From: TMP-24 sp046348855
GTDB taxonomy: Bacteria; Pseudomonadota; Alphaproteobacteria; Rhodobacterales; Rhodobacteraceae
Assembly: GCA_046348855.1 (NCBI GenBank)
Contig: JAXMDK010000001.1
Span: forward strand, 62,001-126,000
Direction: 5' to 3'
DNA: 64,000 bases
The notes beneath the pieces are model-generated. The model did no database searches and was not told where the DNA came from. It was given only the letters and a program-made list of their open reading frames with translations. Below, piece after piece: positions 24,439 through 32,861 of this stretch. The position numbers were made by a program, and so were the translations under genes. Every line of letters starts with the position of its first letter. Position 1 is the first letter of the stretch.

Positions 24439-25215
24439 CTATCCCGTTCCCAGCGTCGCGCCGCCGTCGATCACGATGTTCTCCATCGTGATGTGGCGGG
24501 CGCGGTCCGACAGCAGGAACAGCACCAGATCGCAGACATCCTCGACCTCGGCCAGCCGGCCGAGCGGGATCCCGAGCCGCCAGGTCTTGGGGTCGCCGTT
24601 CAGCACGCCGTCAAGGCCGGTGGTCGCGGCCTGGGTCTGGCGCTGCATCTCGGTGTTGGTCGATCCGGGCGAGACGATGTTGCAGCGCACGCCCCGTTCG
24701 GCCAGTTCCAGCCCGAGGCATTTCATCGCATGGATCAGCGCGGCCTTCGAGGCCGGATAGACCCCGAGCCCGACGCGCGGCGTGGTGCCCGAGTTCGAGC
24801 CGATGGTGACAATGCTGCCGCGCCTCCGGTCGGCCATGTGGCGGGCGACGGGGAGGGTCAGCGCCAGCGTCGCGGTGAAATTGGTCTCGGTGACGCGGCG
24901 CAGGCTGTCGGGCGTCATTTCCAGAAGCCGGCCGGGTTCGAGGATGCCGGCGGCGTTCACCAGATGGTCGATACCGCCGAACGCGGTGATCCACTGCCCG
25001 ACGCGGGCCTGAAAACCGGCGCTGTCGGCGATGTCCAGCGGCTCGCCGATCAGCCGCCCGGCCGAGTCGCCCGCCTCGCGGACGAGGGCCTCCAGCTTCT
25101 CCGGCGAACGGCCGATGGCGATGACCCGACCGCCGTCGGCAAGAAGCGCCAGCGCGATGGCCTTGCCGATGCCCTGAGTCGCGCCGGTGACGATCGAGGT
25201 CTTGAGGCCGCCCAT
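24439..25215 (-). CDS. Short-chain dehydrogenase/reductase (SDR) 3
   Basis: ATG 25215 has GGAAGGAAT before it; the frame is open further upstream but that part overlaps the oxidase gene and is not protein-like. The 258-residue product has TGATQGIGKAIALAL, LVNAAGIL, Ser in TIGSNSGTT and Tyr/Lys in GVYPASKAALIH. The overall pattern (CNIVSPGSTNTEMQRQ) is that of EntA-type 2,3-dihydro-2,3-dihydroxybenzoate dehydrogenases. It is the last gene of the leftward operon that starts with the GntR regulator. Confidence 0.85.
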   Translation of the reverse strand: MGGLKTSIVTGATQGIGKAIALALLADGGRVIAIGRSPEKLEALVREAGDSAGRLIGEPLDIADSAGFQARVGQWITAFGGIDHLVNAAGILEPGRLLEMTPDSLRRVTETNFTATLALTLPVARHMADRRRGSIVTIGSNSGTTPRVGLGVYPASKAALIHAMKCLGLELAERGVRCNIVSPGSTNTEMQRQTQAATTGLDGVLNGDPKTWRLGIPLGRLAEVEDVCDLVLFLLSDRARHITMENIVIDGGATLGTG

Positions 25216-25217
25216 GC

Positions 25218-26558
25218 CTATTCCTTCCCCGCCCGCCATTCCTTCCAGCGCAGATAGGTATTGGCGCCGATGGTCGAGAACGGCCGCGGCGGCAGGCGCG
25301 AGGGCTGCGCCTCGGCCAGGAAATGCCGGGTGATATCGCTCTGGGTGCCCGATGCCAGTTCGGCCGCGCCGATCCCGGTCAGGGTGCTGCGGGTGGTACC
25401 GAGGCCGTTGCAGACGCAGGCCGAATAAAGTCCCTCGTCCAGCTGGCCCATCGCCGACACGCCGTTGCGGCTGAGGCATAGGTGCCCGGCCCAGCTATAT
25501 TCCATCCGCAGGCCGGCCAGCGCCGGAAAGCGTTCGTCGAACTTCAGCCGGTGCACCCCGGCGGCGCGGTTCAGGCTGGCCTCGCTGGCCTCCATCCCCG
25601 GCTCGAAGGTGGCGCAGGTGCGGGTGATGATGCGGTTGCCGCCCTGTCCGCTGTCGATGCGGCGCATGGTGGTGCCCATCGGGTCCGAGGGCGTGACGCC
25701 CCAGCGCGGACTGCCCCCCAGCGCCTTCAGCGCCGCGCTGTCCAGCTCGACCGTCATCGAGGCGTAGAGGAAGACGTGCATCAGCCGGTTCTTCGCAAAG
25801 CCGAAGCTTTCCAACTGGCCGTTGTTGGCGAGGATCACCTTGGCCGCCGACACCCGCCCGTGCGGGGTCGTGACCAGCCAGCCGCCGCCCTGTCGCTCCA
25901 GCCGGGTGACCGGGGTGTTTTCGCAGATGCCGACCCCCGCGCGCCGCAAGCCCTGCCCGAGCCCGCGGATATAGCCCGCAGGTTGCAGCATCACCGTGCC
26001 GGGCGTGTAGAGGCCGGACAGATAGTGGCGGCTGCCGGTCAGGTCGGCCATGCCCTTCGCATCCAGCCGCTGGCTGGCTTCGCCTAGTTCGGCCAGGTGC
26101 TGCGCATAGCTTTGGTTCAGCGCATCGGCAGTTTCGCTGGTGGCGCCATTCACCTTGCCGGCGGGGTCGAAGAAATTGCGGTCGATGCCGAACCGTTCGA
26201 CCGCCCCACTGGCAAAGCCGATGGCCTGCCGGTTCAGCGCGATCATGGTCCGGTCGTCGCCCGCCCCGGCGTAATCGTCCGAGGTCAGTTCGTGCGGCAG
26301 GTCGATCATGAAGCCGGAGTTGCGCCCCGAGGCACCTTCGGCCAGGCGCGACGCCTCAAGGACGACGATCCGGGCGCCGGGGGTGAGGTCGTGCAAACGC
26401 AGGGCCGCCGACAGCCCGGCGAACCCGCCGCCCACCAGAACGAAGTCGGCCGTCAGATCGCCGCCCAGAACCTCCGGGGCAGGTTGCCCCGGAAGAATGG
26501 CCGACCAGGCCGCAGGGCCGCGGTGAACGGGCGTTCGCCGGGCGGCAAGGGCTGTCAT
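25218..26558 (-). CDS. FAD-dependent amino-acid/amine oxidoreductase (DAO family)
   Basis: A 446-residue DAO-family flavoprotein (COG0665, PuuB/DadA-like) with the dinucleotide loop FVLVGGGFAGLSAALRL near residue 40, VVLEASRLAEGASGRNSGF for FAD binding, and a C-terminal GLYSACVCNGLGTTRSTLTG. It overlaps the aldehyde dehydrogenase by 4 bases. In hydroxyproline-betaine pathways a flavin enzyme oxidises cis-4-hydroxy-D-proline to the pyrroline carboxylate (HypO role), and related flavoproteins oxidatively N-demethylate; either step could be done by this protein. The choice is inference from neighbours. Confidence 0.82.
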   Translation of the reverse strand: MTALAARRTPVHRGPAAWSAILPGQPAPEVLGGDLTADFVLVGGGFAGLSAALRLHDLTPGARIVVLEASRLAEGASGRNSGFMIDLPHELTSDDYAGAGDDRTMIALNRQAIGFASGAVERFGIDRNFFDPAGKVNGATSETADALNQSYAQHLAELGEASQRLDAKGMADLTGSRHYLSGLYTPGTVMLQPAGYIRGLGQGLRRAGVGICENTPVTRLERQGGGWLVTTPHGRVSAAKVILANNGQLESFGFAKNRLMHVFLYASMTVELDSAALKALGGSPRWGVTPSDPMGTTMRRIDSGQGGNRIITRTCATFEPGMEASEASLNRAAGVHRLKFDERFPALAGLRMEYSWAGHLCLSRNGVSAMGQLDEGLYSACVCNGLGTTRSTLTGIGAAELASGTQSDITRHFLAEAQPSRLPPRPFSTIGANTYLRWKEWRAGKE

Positions 26559-28048
26559 GCAACGGCCTCGTCGGCGTCGTCGGCCAGGTCCACCCAGATG
26601 GTCTTGATCTGGGTATACTGGTCGTGGGCGTGGATGCCGTTGTCGCGCCCGCCGAAGCCCGACTGCTTGAACCCGCCGAAGGGGGTCGAGATGTCGCCCT
26701 CGCCGAAGGAGTTCACCGTCACCGTGCCGGCGCGGATGGCCCGCGCGCCGCGGATCGCCTTCTTGGTGTTGGCGGTGAAGATCGACGCGGCCAGCCCGTA
26801 TTCGGTGGAATTGGCCAGTGCGATGGCTTCGTCGAAATTGTCGACCGTCAGGACCGACAGCACCGGGCCGAAGATTTCTTCGCGGGCCTGGACGCTGTCG
26901 CGGGCGACCTCGAGGATGGTGGGCGGCACGAAGCCGGCCTCGGCCTTGCCGCCCAGAAGCACTTTAGGTCCCTTGCCCAGGAAGCTGGAAACCTTGTCGA
27001 AATGCGCTTTCGACACCAGCGCGCCCACCCGATTCACCGGGTCGAGCGGATCGCCCATCGGCCATTCGCGGGCATGGGCGAGGATGCGCTTCAGAAGCGC
27101 GTCCTTGACGCCTTTCTGGACGATCAGCCGCGACGAGGCCGAGCAATTCTCGCCCATGTTCCAGAAGGCGCCGTTCACCACATGCGCGGCCACCCGGTCG
27201 AGGTTTTCGGCATCGTCCAGCACCACCGCCGGGTTCTTGCCGCCCATTTCCAGCGTGACTTCCTTGAGGTTCGATTCCGACGCATAGGTCAGGAACTTGC
27301 GCCCGGTCACGGTCGAGCCGGTGAAGGACACCGCGTCGATGTCCATGTGGCGGCCGATCGGTTCGCCGACTTCGGCACCGCCGCCGGGCAGGACGTTGAA
27401 GACGCCGGCCGGCACCCCGGCCTCCATCGCCAGTTCGGCCACGCGCAGCGCGGTCAGGGTGGTTTCCTTGGCCGGCTTCACGATGACCGAGCAGCCGGCA
27501 GCCAGCGCCGGGCCGATCTTCCACGCCAGCATCAGCAGCGGGAAGTTCCACGGCAGCACCAGCCCCACCACGCCGACGGGCTCGCGCACGATCATGGCAA
27601 TGTGGTTGTCGGACGCGGGGGCGACCTGATCGTATATCTTGTCGATCAGTTCGGCGTGCCAGGTCAGGCAGTGGATGGTTTCCGGCACGTCCACGGTTTC
27701 GCAATCGTAGATGGTCTTGCCGCTGTCGAGGCTTTCCATCACCGCCAGTTCACGGGCATTGCGCTTGATGAGCTTGGCGAGCCTGATAAGCACTTCCTTG
27801 CGCTCGCGCGGATGCAGGCGCGACCAGCGGCCATCCTCGAAGGCGTCGCGGGCCTTCTGGACGGTGAAATCCACGTCCTCGGGGCCGCAGGCGGCGACGT
27901 GCGCCAGCACCTGCCCGGTGGCGGGGTTCACCGTGTCGAAGGTCTTGCCCGAGATCGCCGGGCGGAAGGCGCCGTCGATGAAGGCCTGGGTCGGGAAGGT
28001 CAGGCTGGCGGCGATGGCCTTGTATTCTTCGGTGGTCAGCAGGGTCAT
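26555..28048 (-). CDS. NAD-dependent aldehyde dehydrogenase
   Basis: Starts at ATG 28048 (GGAGTAAGG upstream); 497 residues, normal for the family. Catalytic Cys302 lies in NMGENCSASSRL and the general base Glu267 in LEMGGKNP; the NAD segment PWNFPLLMLAWKIGPALAAG and SFTGSTVTGR are intact. Overall it looks like the PuuC/betaine-aldehyde type. Between the DAO-type oxidase and the DapA-type lyase it could oxidise 2-oxoglutarate semialdehyde (HypE role). The second aldehyde dehydrogenase at 51.2 kb looks closer to known oxoglutarate-semialdehyde enzymes, so roles may be split. Confidence 0.87.
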   Translation of the reverse strand: MTLLTTEEYKAIAASLTFPTQAFIDGAFRPAISGKTFDTVNPATGQVLAHVAACGPEDVDFTVQKARDAFEDGRWSRLHPRERKEVLIRLAKLIKRNARELAVMESLDSGKTIYDCETVDVPETIHCLTWHAELIDKIYDQVAPASDNHIAMIVREPVGVVGLVLPWNFPLLMLAWKIGPALAAGCSVIVKPAKETTLTALRVAELAMEAGVPAGVFNVLPGGGAEVGEPIGRHMDIDAVSFTGSTVTGRKFLTYASESNLKEVTLEMGGKNPAVVLDDAENLDRVAAHVVNGAFWNMGENCSASSRLIVQKGVKDALLKRILAHAREWPMGDPLDPVNRVGALVSKAHFDKVSSFLGKGPKVLLGGKAEAGFVPPTILEVARDSVQAREEIFGPVLSVLTVDNFDEAIALANSTEYGLAASIFTANTKKAIRGARAIRAGTVTVNSFGEGDISTPFGGFKQSGFGGRDNGIHAHDQYTQIKTIWVDLADDADEAVA

Positions 28049-28052
28049 GGCC

Positions 28053-28955
28053 TTACTCCGCTTCGATCTGGGCAATGGCAGTTTTCAGGACGCGGACCGT
28101 CTGTTCCAGCTGCCGCTTGTCGTCCTTGTTCAGCGGCTTCAGCGGCGGGCGCGGCGGGCCGGCATGGAACCCGTTCATCTCGCAGCCATGCTTGATGCAC
28201 TGGATGAACTTGCCGCCCTGTTCGAGGACGCGCATCAAGGGCATCAGCGCCGACATGATCCGGCGGCCCTTGGCGAAGTTGCCTTCGACCGCGCAGGCCT
28301 TCCACAAAGCGATATGTTCGGCGGGCAGGAAGTTCGATCCGCCGCAGACCCAGCTGCGCGCGCCCCAGGCGAAGAATTCCAGCGCCTGGTCGTCCATGCC
28401 GCAGGACATCTGGATGTGCGGATAGTCCCGCGCCAGCAGGTGCACGCGGTTGATGTCGCCCGAGCTTTCCTTGATGGCACAGAAATTGCGCGACCGGCCG
28501 ACGCGGTCGAGGAATTCCTCGCCCATCATGATGCCCATGCGGCCGGGGTAGTTGTAGAGCATGATCGGCAGGTCGGCGGCGCGGTCGATGGCCAGCGCGT
28601 TCAGCGCATTCTCGCGTTCGGTCGGGACCGCATAGGGGGGTGAGCCGACCAGGATCGCCGCCGCCCCGATCTTCGCGGCCTCTTCGGCCATGCGAACCGA
28701 ATCTTCCAGCCGGATCGCCACGGTGCCGACGATCAGCGGCACCCGGTCGCCGATCACCTCCTTGGCGAAACGGGCCATGTCCACCCGTTCCTCCATCGAC
28801 TGGGCGTAATATTCGCCGGTCGATCCGCCGTTGATGAGCCCGTGGACCCCGGCGGAAATCAGATGCTCGATCATCGCGGCAAAGGCGTCGCGGTCGATGG
28901 ACCCGTCTTCACGGTGCGGCGTGATGACGGGGGTATAGATACCCTCGAACTTCAT
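28053..28955 (-). CDS. DapA-family lyase, likely pyrroline-4-hydroxy-2-carboxylate deaminase type
   Basis: A 300-residue TIM-barrel protein of the dihydrodipicolinate synthase family. The Schiff-base Lys162 is in CAIKESSGD, Tyr134 in YNYPGRMG and the GGSTGEYY loop replaces the usual GTTGE. In hydroxyproline catabolism a DapA-family enzyme (HypD) deaminates pyrroline-4-hydroxy-2-carboxylate to 2-oxoglutarate semialdehyde. The FAD oxidase, aldehyde dehydrogenase and HpbD in the same locus make that role likely. It overlaps the GntR gene by 4 bases. Other DapA-family activities (aldolases on sugar acids) remain possible. Confidence 0.8.
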   Translation of the reverse strand: MKFEGIYTPVITPHREDGSIDRDAFAAMIEHLISAGVHGLINGGSTGEYYAQSMEERVDMARFAKEVIGDRVPLIVGTVAIRLEDSVRMAEEAAKIGAAAILVGSPPYAVPTERENALNALAIDRAADLPIMLYNYPGRMGIMMGEEFLDRVGRSRNFCAIKESSGDINRVHLLARDYPHIQMSCGMDDQALEFFAWGARSWVCGGSNFLPAEHIALWKACAVEGNFAKGRRIMSALMPLMRVLEQGGKFIQCIKHGCEMNGFHAGPPRPPLKPLNKDDKRQLEQTVRVLKTAIAQIEAE

Positions 28956-29674
28956 GAGGCTCCTCTTCGGTCGCCCGGCTCGGGCGCGCGGCCAAGCGGG
29001 ATGTTGATGCTTTCAGGGGTGACGAAACTTTCGATCTGGGCGCGCGACAATTCCCAATGAGCAACTGCAAGATCGGCGGCGGCGTCGGCGTCGCCGGCTT
29101 CGATCAGTGCGATGAACTCGTCGTGCTGGTCGGCGGCAATCACCGAAACGCAGGCCATCGCCTCCTTGCGGGGGTTGTAGAAGGTCATGCCGATGCGGGT
29201 ATGGTCGATCAGCAGCCGCTGCAGCGAGGGAATCAGGAATTCGTTGTCGGCCATCTCGCCGATCACCGAATGGAACCGCTGGTTCCAGAGCGCCCGATCG
29301 GCGGCTATCCCTGAGGCGATCGCCGCGCGGAACGACCTCTGGGTGTCCTTCAGCCGGGCGATCTGCGCGGGCGTGGCATGTTCGGCCGCCAGTCGGGTAA
29401 CGGCGGCATAGATCATCGGCGCGGCGACGAAGAAGTTCCGCATGGTCTTGTGGGTCATCGGCGCGACCTGGGCGCCGCGATTCTCGTGCAGCACGACGTA
29501 GCCTTCGCCGGCCAGCTGTCGCAGCAGTTCCCGCAGCGGCGGGCGCGAAATGCCGTAGGCTTCGGAAATCTCCGTCTCGTCCAGATAGCTGCCCGGCTCC
29601 AGCGCCTCGGTCAGGATCTTGCGGCGCAAGTCCTCGGCGCAGTGGGCCTTTCGGCTTTTGCCTTCGGTTTCCAC
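28952..29674 (-). CDS. GntR-family (FCD-type) transcriptional regulator
   Basis: GTG start with AAGGAGAG upstream; 240 residues. N-terminal winged helix (LRRKILTEALEPGSYLDETEISEAYGISRPPLRELLRQLAGEGYV) and C-terminal all-helical FCD effector domain with the metal-binding-type His in RFHSVIGEMADN and HDEFIALIEAGD. It heads the leftward catabolic operon and faces the rightward transporter operon, so it probably controls both from the 130-base gap between them. A pathway intermediate would be the ligand. Confidence 0.88.
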   Translation of the reverse strand: METEGKSRKAHCAEDLRRKILTEALEPGSYLDETEISEAYGISRPPLRELLRQLAGEGYVVLHENRGAQVAPMTHKTMRNFFVAAPMIYAAVTRLAAEHATPAQIARLKDTQRSFRAAIASGIAADRALWNQRFHSVIGEMADNEFLIPSLQRLLIDHTRIGMTFYNPRKEAMACVSVIAADQHDEFIALIEAGDADAAADLAVAHWELSRAQIESFVTPESINIPLGRAPEPGDRRGAS

Positions 29675-29730
29675 GGTTCTCTCCTTCCCGAGTCACCAGT
29701 CTTCCTGATGAATCGGTATCCTGTCCTTTG

Positions 29731-29780
29731 TGTAGTCTTGTAAAATACATATTGTCTACAGTAAAATTTCATGATTGTAG
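29731..29780. promoter_or_regulatory. Divergent promoter region with nested TGTAG/CTACA dyads
   Basis: The gap between the GntR gene and the transporter operon is A/T-rich. It has a perfect dyad TGTA-AAA-TACA (29739-29749) framed by TGTAG (29731-29735) and CTACA (29756-29760), with another TGTAG at 29776-29780. Such spaced dyads are typical GntR/FadR-type operators. They would lie across the promoters of both operons. Confidence 0.45.
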
Positions 29781-29803
29781 TATGGGGCAACAGGGAGAAT
29801 CCG

Positions 29804-30874
29804 ATGGCAGAACCCCGAAGAGAGGACGTCATTCGCTGCGAGGGGATCTGGAAGATCTTCGGCCCCAAGGCGCGCCAGGCGATGGAGGCGGTGCGGGGCG
29901 AGGGCCTGTCCAAGACCGACATCCGCGAAAGGTTCGACTGCGTGGTCGGTGTGCAGGATGCGTCCTTCAGCGTCGGGCGGGGCGAAATCTTCTGCATCAT
30001 GGGGCTGTCGGGGTCGGGCAAGTCGACGCTGATCCGCCATATCAACCGGCTGATCGAGCCGACCGCGGGCAAGATCTACATCGAAGGGCAGGACGTGGGC
30101 GCCATGTCGGCCCGCGACCTGCGCGCGCTTCGCGCCGAAAAGATCGGCATGGTCTTCCAGTCGATGGCGCTGATGCCGCACCGCACGGTGCAGGACAACG
30201 TGGTCTTCAGCCTTGAGGTGCGCGGCATTCCCGAAGCCCGGCGGCGCGAGGTTGCGGCCAAGGCCATCGCCGCCGTCGACCTGACCGGCTGGGAACGGAA
30301 ATACCCGGACGAACTTTCGGGCGGCATGCAGCAGCGCGTGGGCCTTGCCCGCGCCATTGCCGCCGACCCGACGATCCTGCTGATGGACGAGCCGTTTTCG
30401 GCGCTTGACCCGCTGATCCGGCGACAGCTGCAAGAGACGTTCATGCAGCTCTCGGCCGAGCTTCACAAGACCACGGTCTTCATCACCCACGATCTCGACG
30501 AGGCGATCCGCATCGGCGACCGCATCGCCATCATGAAGGATGGCGTTCTGGTGCAGGTCGGCACGCCCGAGGAAATCGTGACCCGGCCGGCCGACGATTA
30601 TGTCGCCGATTTCGTGGGTGGAATTTCGAAACTCGACCTGGTGACGGCGGCGCGGATCATGCAGCCGGTCGCGCAATACCGCCAGTCGAACGGCCATGAG
30701 GCCATGTCAGACTGGCCGGTTGCGGCGCCGACCGACAAGCTGAACCGGCTGGTCGACCTGGCCGTCGGCACCGACCACCCGATCCTCATCCGGGCCGACG
30801 GGCTGGACGTGGGGATCGTCAGCAAGCGCGCGCTGCTGCGCGGCATCCAGGGCAAGGAAGAGGGGGCGCGCTGA
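29804..30874 (+). CDS. Glycine-betaine/proline-betaine-type ABC transporter ATPase (ProV-like)
   Basis: Start ATG 29804 is preceded by AGGGAGAA; an ATG at 29771 lies inside the operator-like region and is rejected. The 356-residue product has Walker A GLSGSGKST, signature LSGGMQQRVGLARA, Walker B LLMDEPFSALDPL and the switch His in ITHD, then a C-terminal CBS-like regulatory part. The characteristic N-terminal insertion (GLSKTDIRERFDCVVGVQDA) marks the QAT/ProV subfamily. It energises import of a quaternary amine. The permease gene starts at its stop codon. Confidence 0.92.
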   Translation: MAEPRREDVIRCEGIWKIFGPKARQAMEAVRGEGLSKTDIRERFDCVVGVQDASFSVGRGEIFCIMGLSGSGKSTLIRHINRLIEPTAGKIYIEGQDVGAMSARDLRALRAEKIGMVFQSMALMPHRTVQDNVVFSLEVRGIPEARRREVAAKAIAAVDLTGWERKYPDELSGGMQQRVGLARAIAADPTILLMDEPFSALDPLIRRQLQETFMQLSAELHKTTVFITHDLDEAIRIGDRIAIMKDGVLVQVGTPEEIVTRPADDYVADFVGGISKLDLVTAARIMQPVAQYRQSNGHEAMSDWPVAAPTDKLNRLVDLAVGTDHPILIRADGLDVGIVSKRALLRGIQGKEEGAR

Positions 30875-31806
30875 TGGCGGACGGATTCAACTGGCTCGAC
30901 CCGTTTGCGAGCATCGACCTCGACCTTGCCGGGCGGTCGGACGGGATCAAGGACTGGGCGATCAGCCACCGCGACCAGATCCAGCCGATCAAGCAGGCGC
31001 TGGATTCGGTCATCGTCGGTATCGAGGCCGGGTTGCAGGCGGTGCCGCCCCTGGTGATGCTGGTGATCCTCGTGCTGCTTGCCTGGCAGGTGGCAGGTCA
31101 TCGGGTGGCGACGGCGGTCGGGGCCTGCCTGGTGATCCTCGGCCTTCTGTCGCCCGAGGCCTGGGGGCTGGCGATGACGACGCTGGCCATCGTCGCAGCC
31201 TCGGTGCTGGTGGCGGTGATCATCGGCCTGCCGCTGGGCATCCTCGCCGGCAAGAGCAACCGCTTTGAAAGCATCATCCGCCCGCTCTTGGACACGATGC
31301 AGACCATCCCGGCCTTCGTCTATCTGGTGCCGGTGGTCATGCTGGTGGGCATCGGCAACGTCTCGGGCGTGATCGTCACGATCATCTTCGCCCTGCCGCC
31401 TCTGGTGCGGCTGACCTCGCTGGGCATCCGCGGCGTCAACCCCGGCGTGGTTGAGGCGGCGCGCGCCTTCGGCGCTACGCCCGCGCAACTGCTGTTCAAG
31501 GTCGAACTGCCGCTGGCGACGCCGACGATCCTCGCCGGGCTGAACCAGACGATCATGCTGTCGCTCTCGATGGTGGTCATCGCTTCGATGATCTCGGTGA
31601 AGGGCCTGGGCAACGAAGTGCTGCGCGCGATGGGCCGGCTCGACGCCGGCAAGGCCATCGTCGGCGGCATGGGGATCGTGATGCTGGCCATCGTGCTGGA
31701 CCGCATCACCCAGGGGCTCGGCCGGTCCGGGCGCGAACGCGGGCATCTGCCCTGGTGGCGCACCGGCCCGGTCGGCGCCATCGCACGCATCGTCCGGCCC
31801 GAATGA
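30874..31806 (+). CDS. Glycine-betaine/proline-betaine-type ABC permease (ProW-like)
   Basis: A 310-residue permease with about six to seven membrane helices and the EAA-type loop VVEAARAFGATPAQLLFKVELPLATPTILAGLNQT. The N-terminal 60 residues are cytosolic or amphipathic, as in ProW. It overlaps the ATPase stop by one base. Together with the ATPase and binding protein it forms one importer, which the neighbouring hpbD locus predicts to be for proline-type betaines. Confidence 0.92.
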   Translation: MADGFNWLDPFASIDLDLAGRSDGIKDWAISHRDQIQPIKQALDSVIVGIEAGLQAVPPLVMLVILVLLAWQVAGHRVATAVGACLVILGLLSPEAWGLAMTTLAIVAASVLVAVIIGLPLGILAGKSNRFESIIRPLLDTMQTIPAFVYLVPVVMLVGIGNVSGVIVTIIFALPPLVRLTSLGIRGVNPGVVEAARAFGATPAQLLFKVELPLATPTILAGLNQTIMLSLSMVVIASMISVKGLGNEVLRAMGRLDAGKAIVGGMGIVMLAIVLDRITQGLGRSGRERGHLPWWRTGPVGAIARIVRPE

Positions 31807-31829
31807 ACGACTTTCAAAGGAGGAGAACC

Positions 31830-32813
31830 ATGAAACACCTGACCCTGACCACGGCGATCGCCTTGTCCCTTGCCGGCGCGGCCTTCGCCAGCGACAAGCC
31901 CGGCGAGGGCGTCACCGTCCGCCCGATGCTGCCGACGCAGATCGAGGAACACTTCCAGCACGACATCCTGTTCCACGCGCTGCAGGATCTGGGCTACACC
32001 ATCGCCACCCCGAACGAGGCAGAATACCAGACGCTGATCATGGCGGTCGGCACCGGCGACGCCGATTTCACCGCCGTCGAATGGCGCACGCTCCATGACG
32101 GTTTCTATCAGGCCGCCGGCGGCGACAAGGTGATGTCCAAGGTCGGCCATTACATCCAGGGCGCGCTGCAAGGCTATCTGATCGACAAGAAGACCTATGA
32201 CAGCGGCATCCACGACCTGAGCCAGCTGGCCGACCCCAAGGTGGCCAAGCTCTTCGACGCCGACGGTGACGGCAAGGCCGATCTCGCCGGCTGCATCCCC
32301 GGCTGGGGCTGCGAAAAGGTGATCGAGACCGGGCTTGACGCCTACAAGCTTCGCGACACCGTCACCCACAACCAGGGCGAATACCAGGCGATGATTGCCG
32401 ACGTGATGGCGCGCTACAAGAACGGTCAGCCGGTGCTCTACTACACCTGGACGCCCTACTGGGTGTCGGGGGTGCTGGTTCCCGGCAAGGATGTCGAATG
32501 GCTGAGCGTGCCCTTCACCGCGCTTCCCGACGGCGCCACCGGCAACACCGAATACCAGGGCAAGAACCTGGGCTTCGCGGTGGACGAGATCGGCATCATC
32601 GCCCGCAACGACTTCCTCAAGGCCAACCCGGCGGCGGCGAAGCTGTTCGAGGTCGCGAAACTCGACATCAACGACATCTCGGCCGAAAATGCCCTGATCA
32701 CCAAGGGCGAGAAGTCCGAGGCCGACATCGACCGGCACGCGACCGACTGGATCAAGGCCCACCAAGCCGAATACGACAGCTGGCTGAAAGCCGCCCGCGA
32801 CGCGGCCAACTGA
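31830..32813 (+). CDS. Quaternary-amine ABC transporter substrate-binding protein (ProX-like)
   Basis: ATG 31830 has the strong site AAAGGAGGAG. The 327-residue product has a cleavable signal peptide (MKHLTLTTAIALSLAGAAFA) and a periplasmic domain of the OpuAC/ProX type: AVEWRTLHDGFYQAAGG, GCIPGWGCEKVIETGLDAY and LYYTWTPYWVSGVLVPGKDVEWL supply the Trp/Tyr residues used for cation-pi binding of quaternary ammonium groups. A hairpin follows 6 bases after its stop. Confidence 0.9.
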   Translation: MKHLTLTTAIALSLAGAAFASDKPGEGVTVRPMLPTQIEEHFQHDILFHALQDLGYTIATPNEAEYQTLIMAVGTGDADFTAVEWRTLHDGFYQAAGGDKVMSKVGHYIQGALQGYLIDKKTYDSGIHDLSQLADPKVAKLFDADGDGKADLAGCIPGWGCEKVIETGLDAYKLRDTVTHNQGEYQAMIADVMARYKNGQPVLYYTWTPYWVSGVLVPGKDVEWLSVPFTALPDGATGNTEYQGKNLGFAVDEIGIIARNDFLKANPAAAKLFEVAKLDINDISAENALITKGEKSEADIDRHATDWIKAHQAEYDSWLKAARDAAN

Positions 32814-32819
32814 GCCATT

Positions 32820-32842
32820 GGGGGCGGCGGTGCGCCGCCCCC
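32820..32842 (+). terminator. Strong hairpin after the binding-protein gene
   Basis: Perfect 10-bp stem GGGGGCGGCG / CGCCGCCCCC (32820-32829 and 32833-32842) with a 3-base loop. There is no T run, so it is more likely a transcript-stabilising or attenuating hairpin than a full intrinsic terminator. It lies between the transporter genes and the AraC-type regulator. Confidence 0.55.
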
Positions 32843-32861
32843 ATCACCCCCGAGGCGGATC

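Noticed and set aside
29771..29803. Earlier ATG for the ProV-like ATPase
   Set aside because: It lies within the operator-like dyads and lacks a ribosome site; ATG 29804 has AGGGAGAA.
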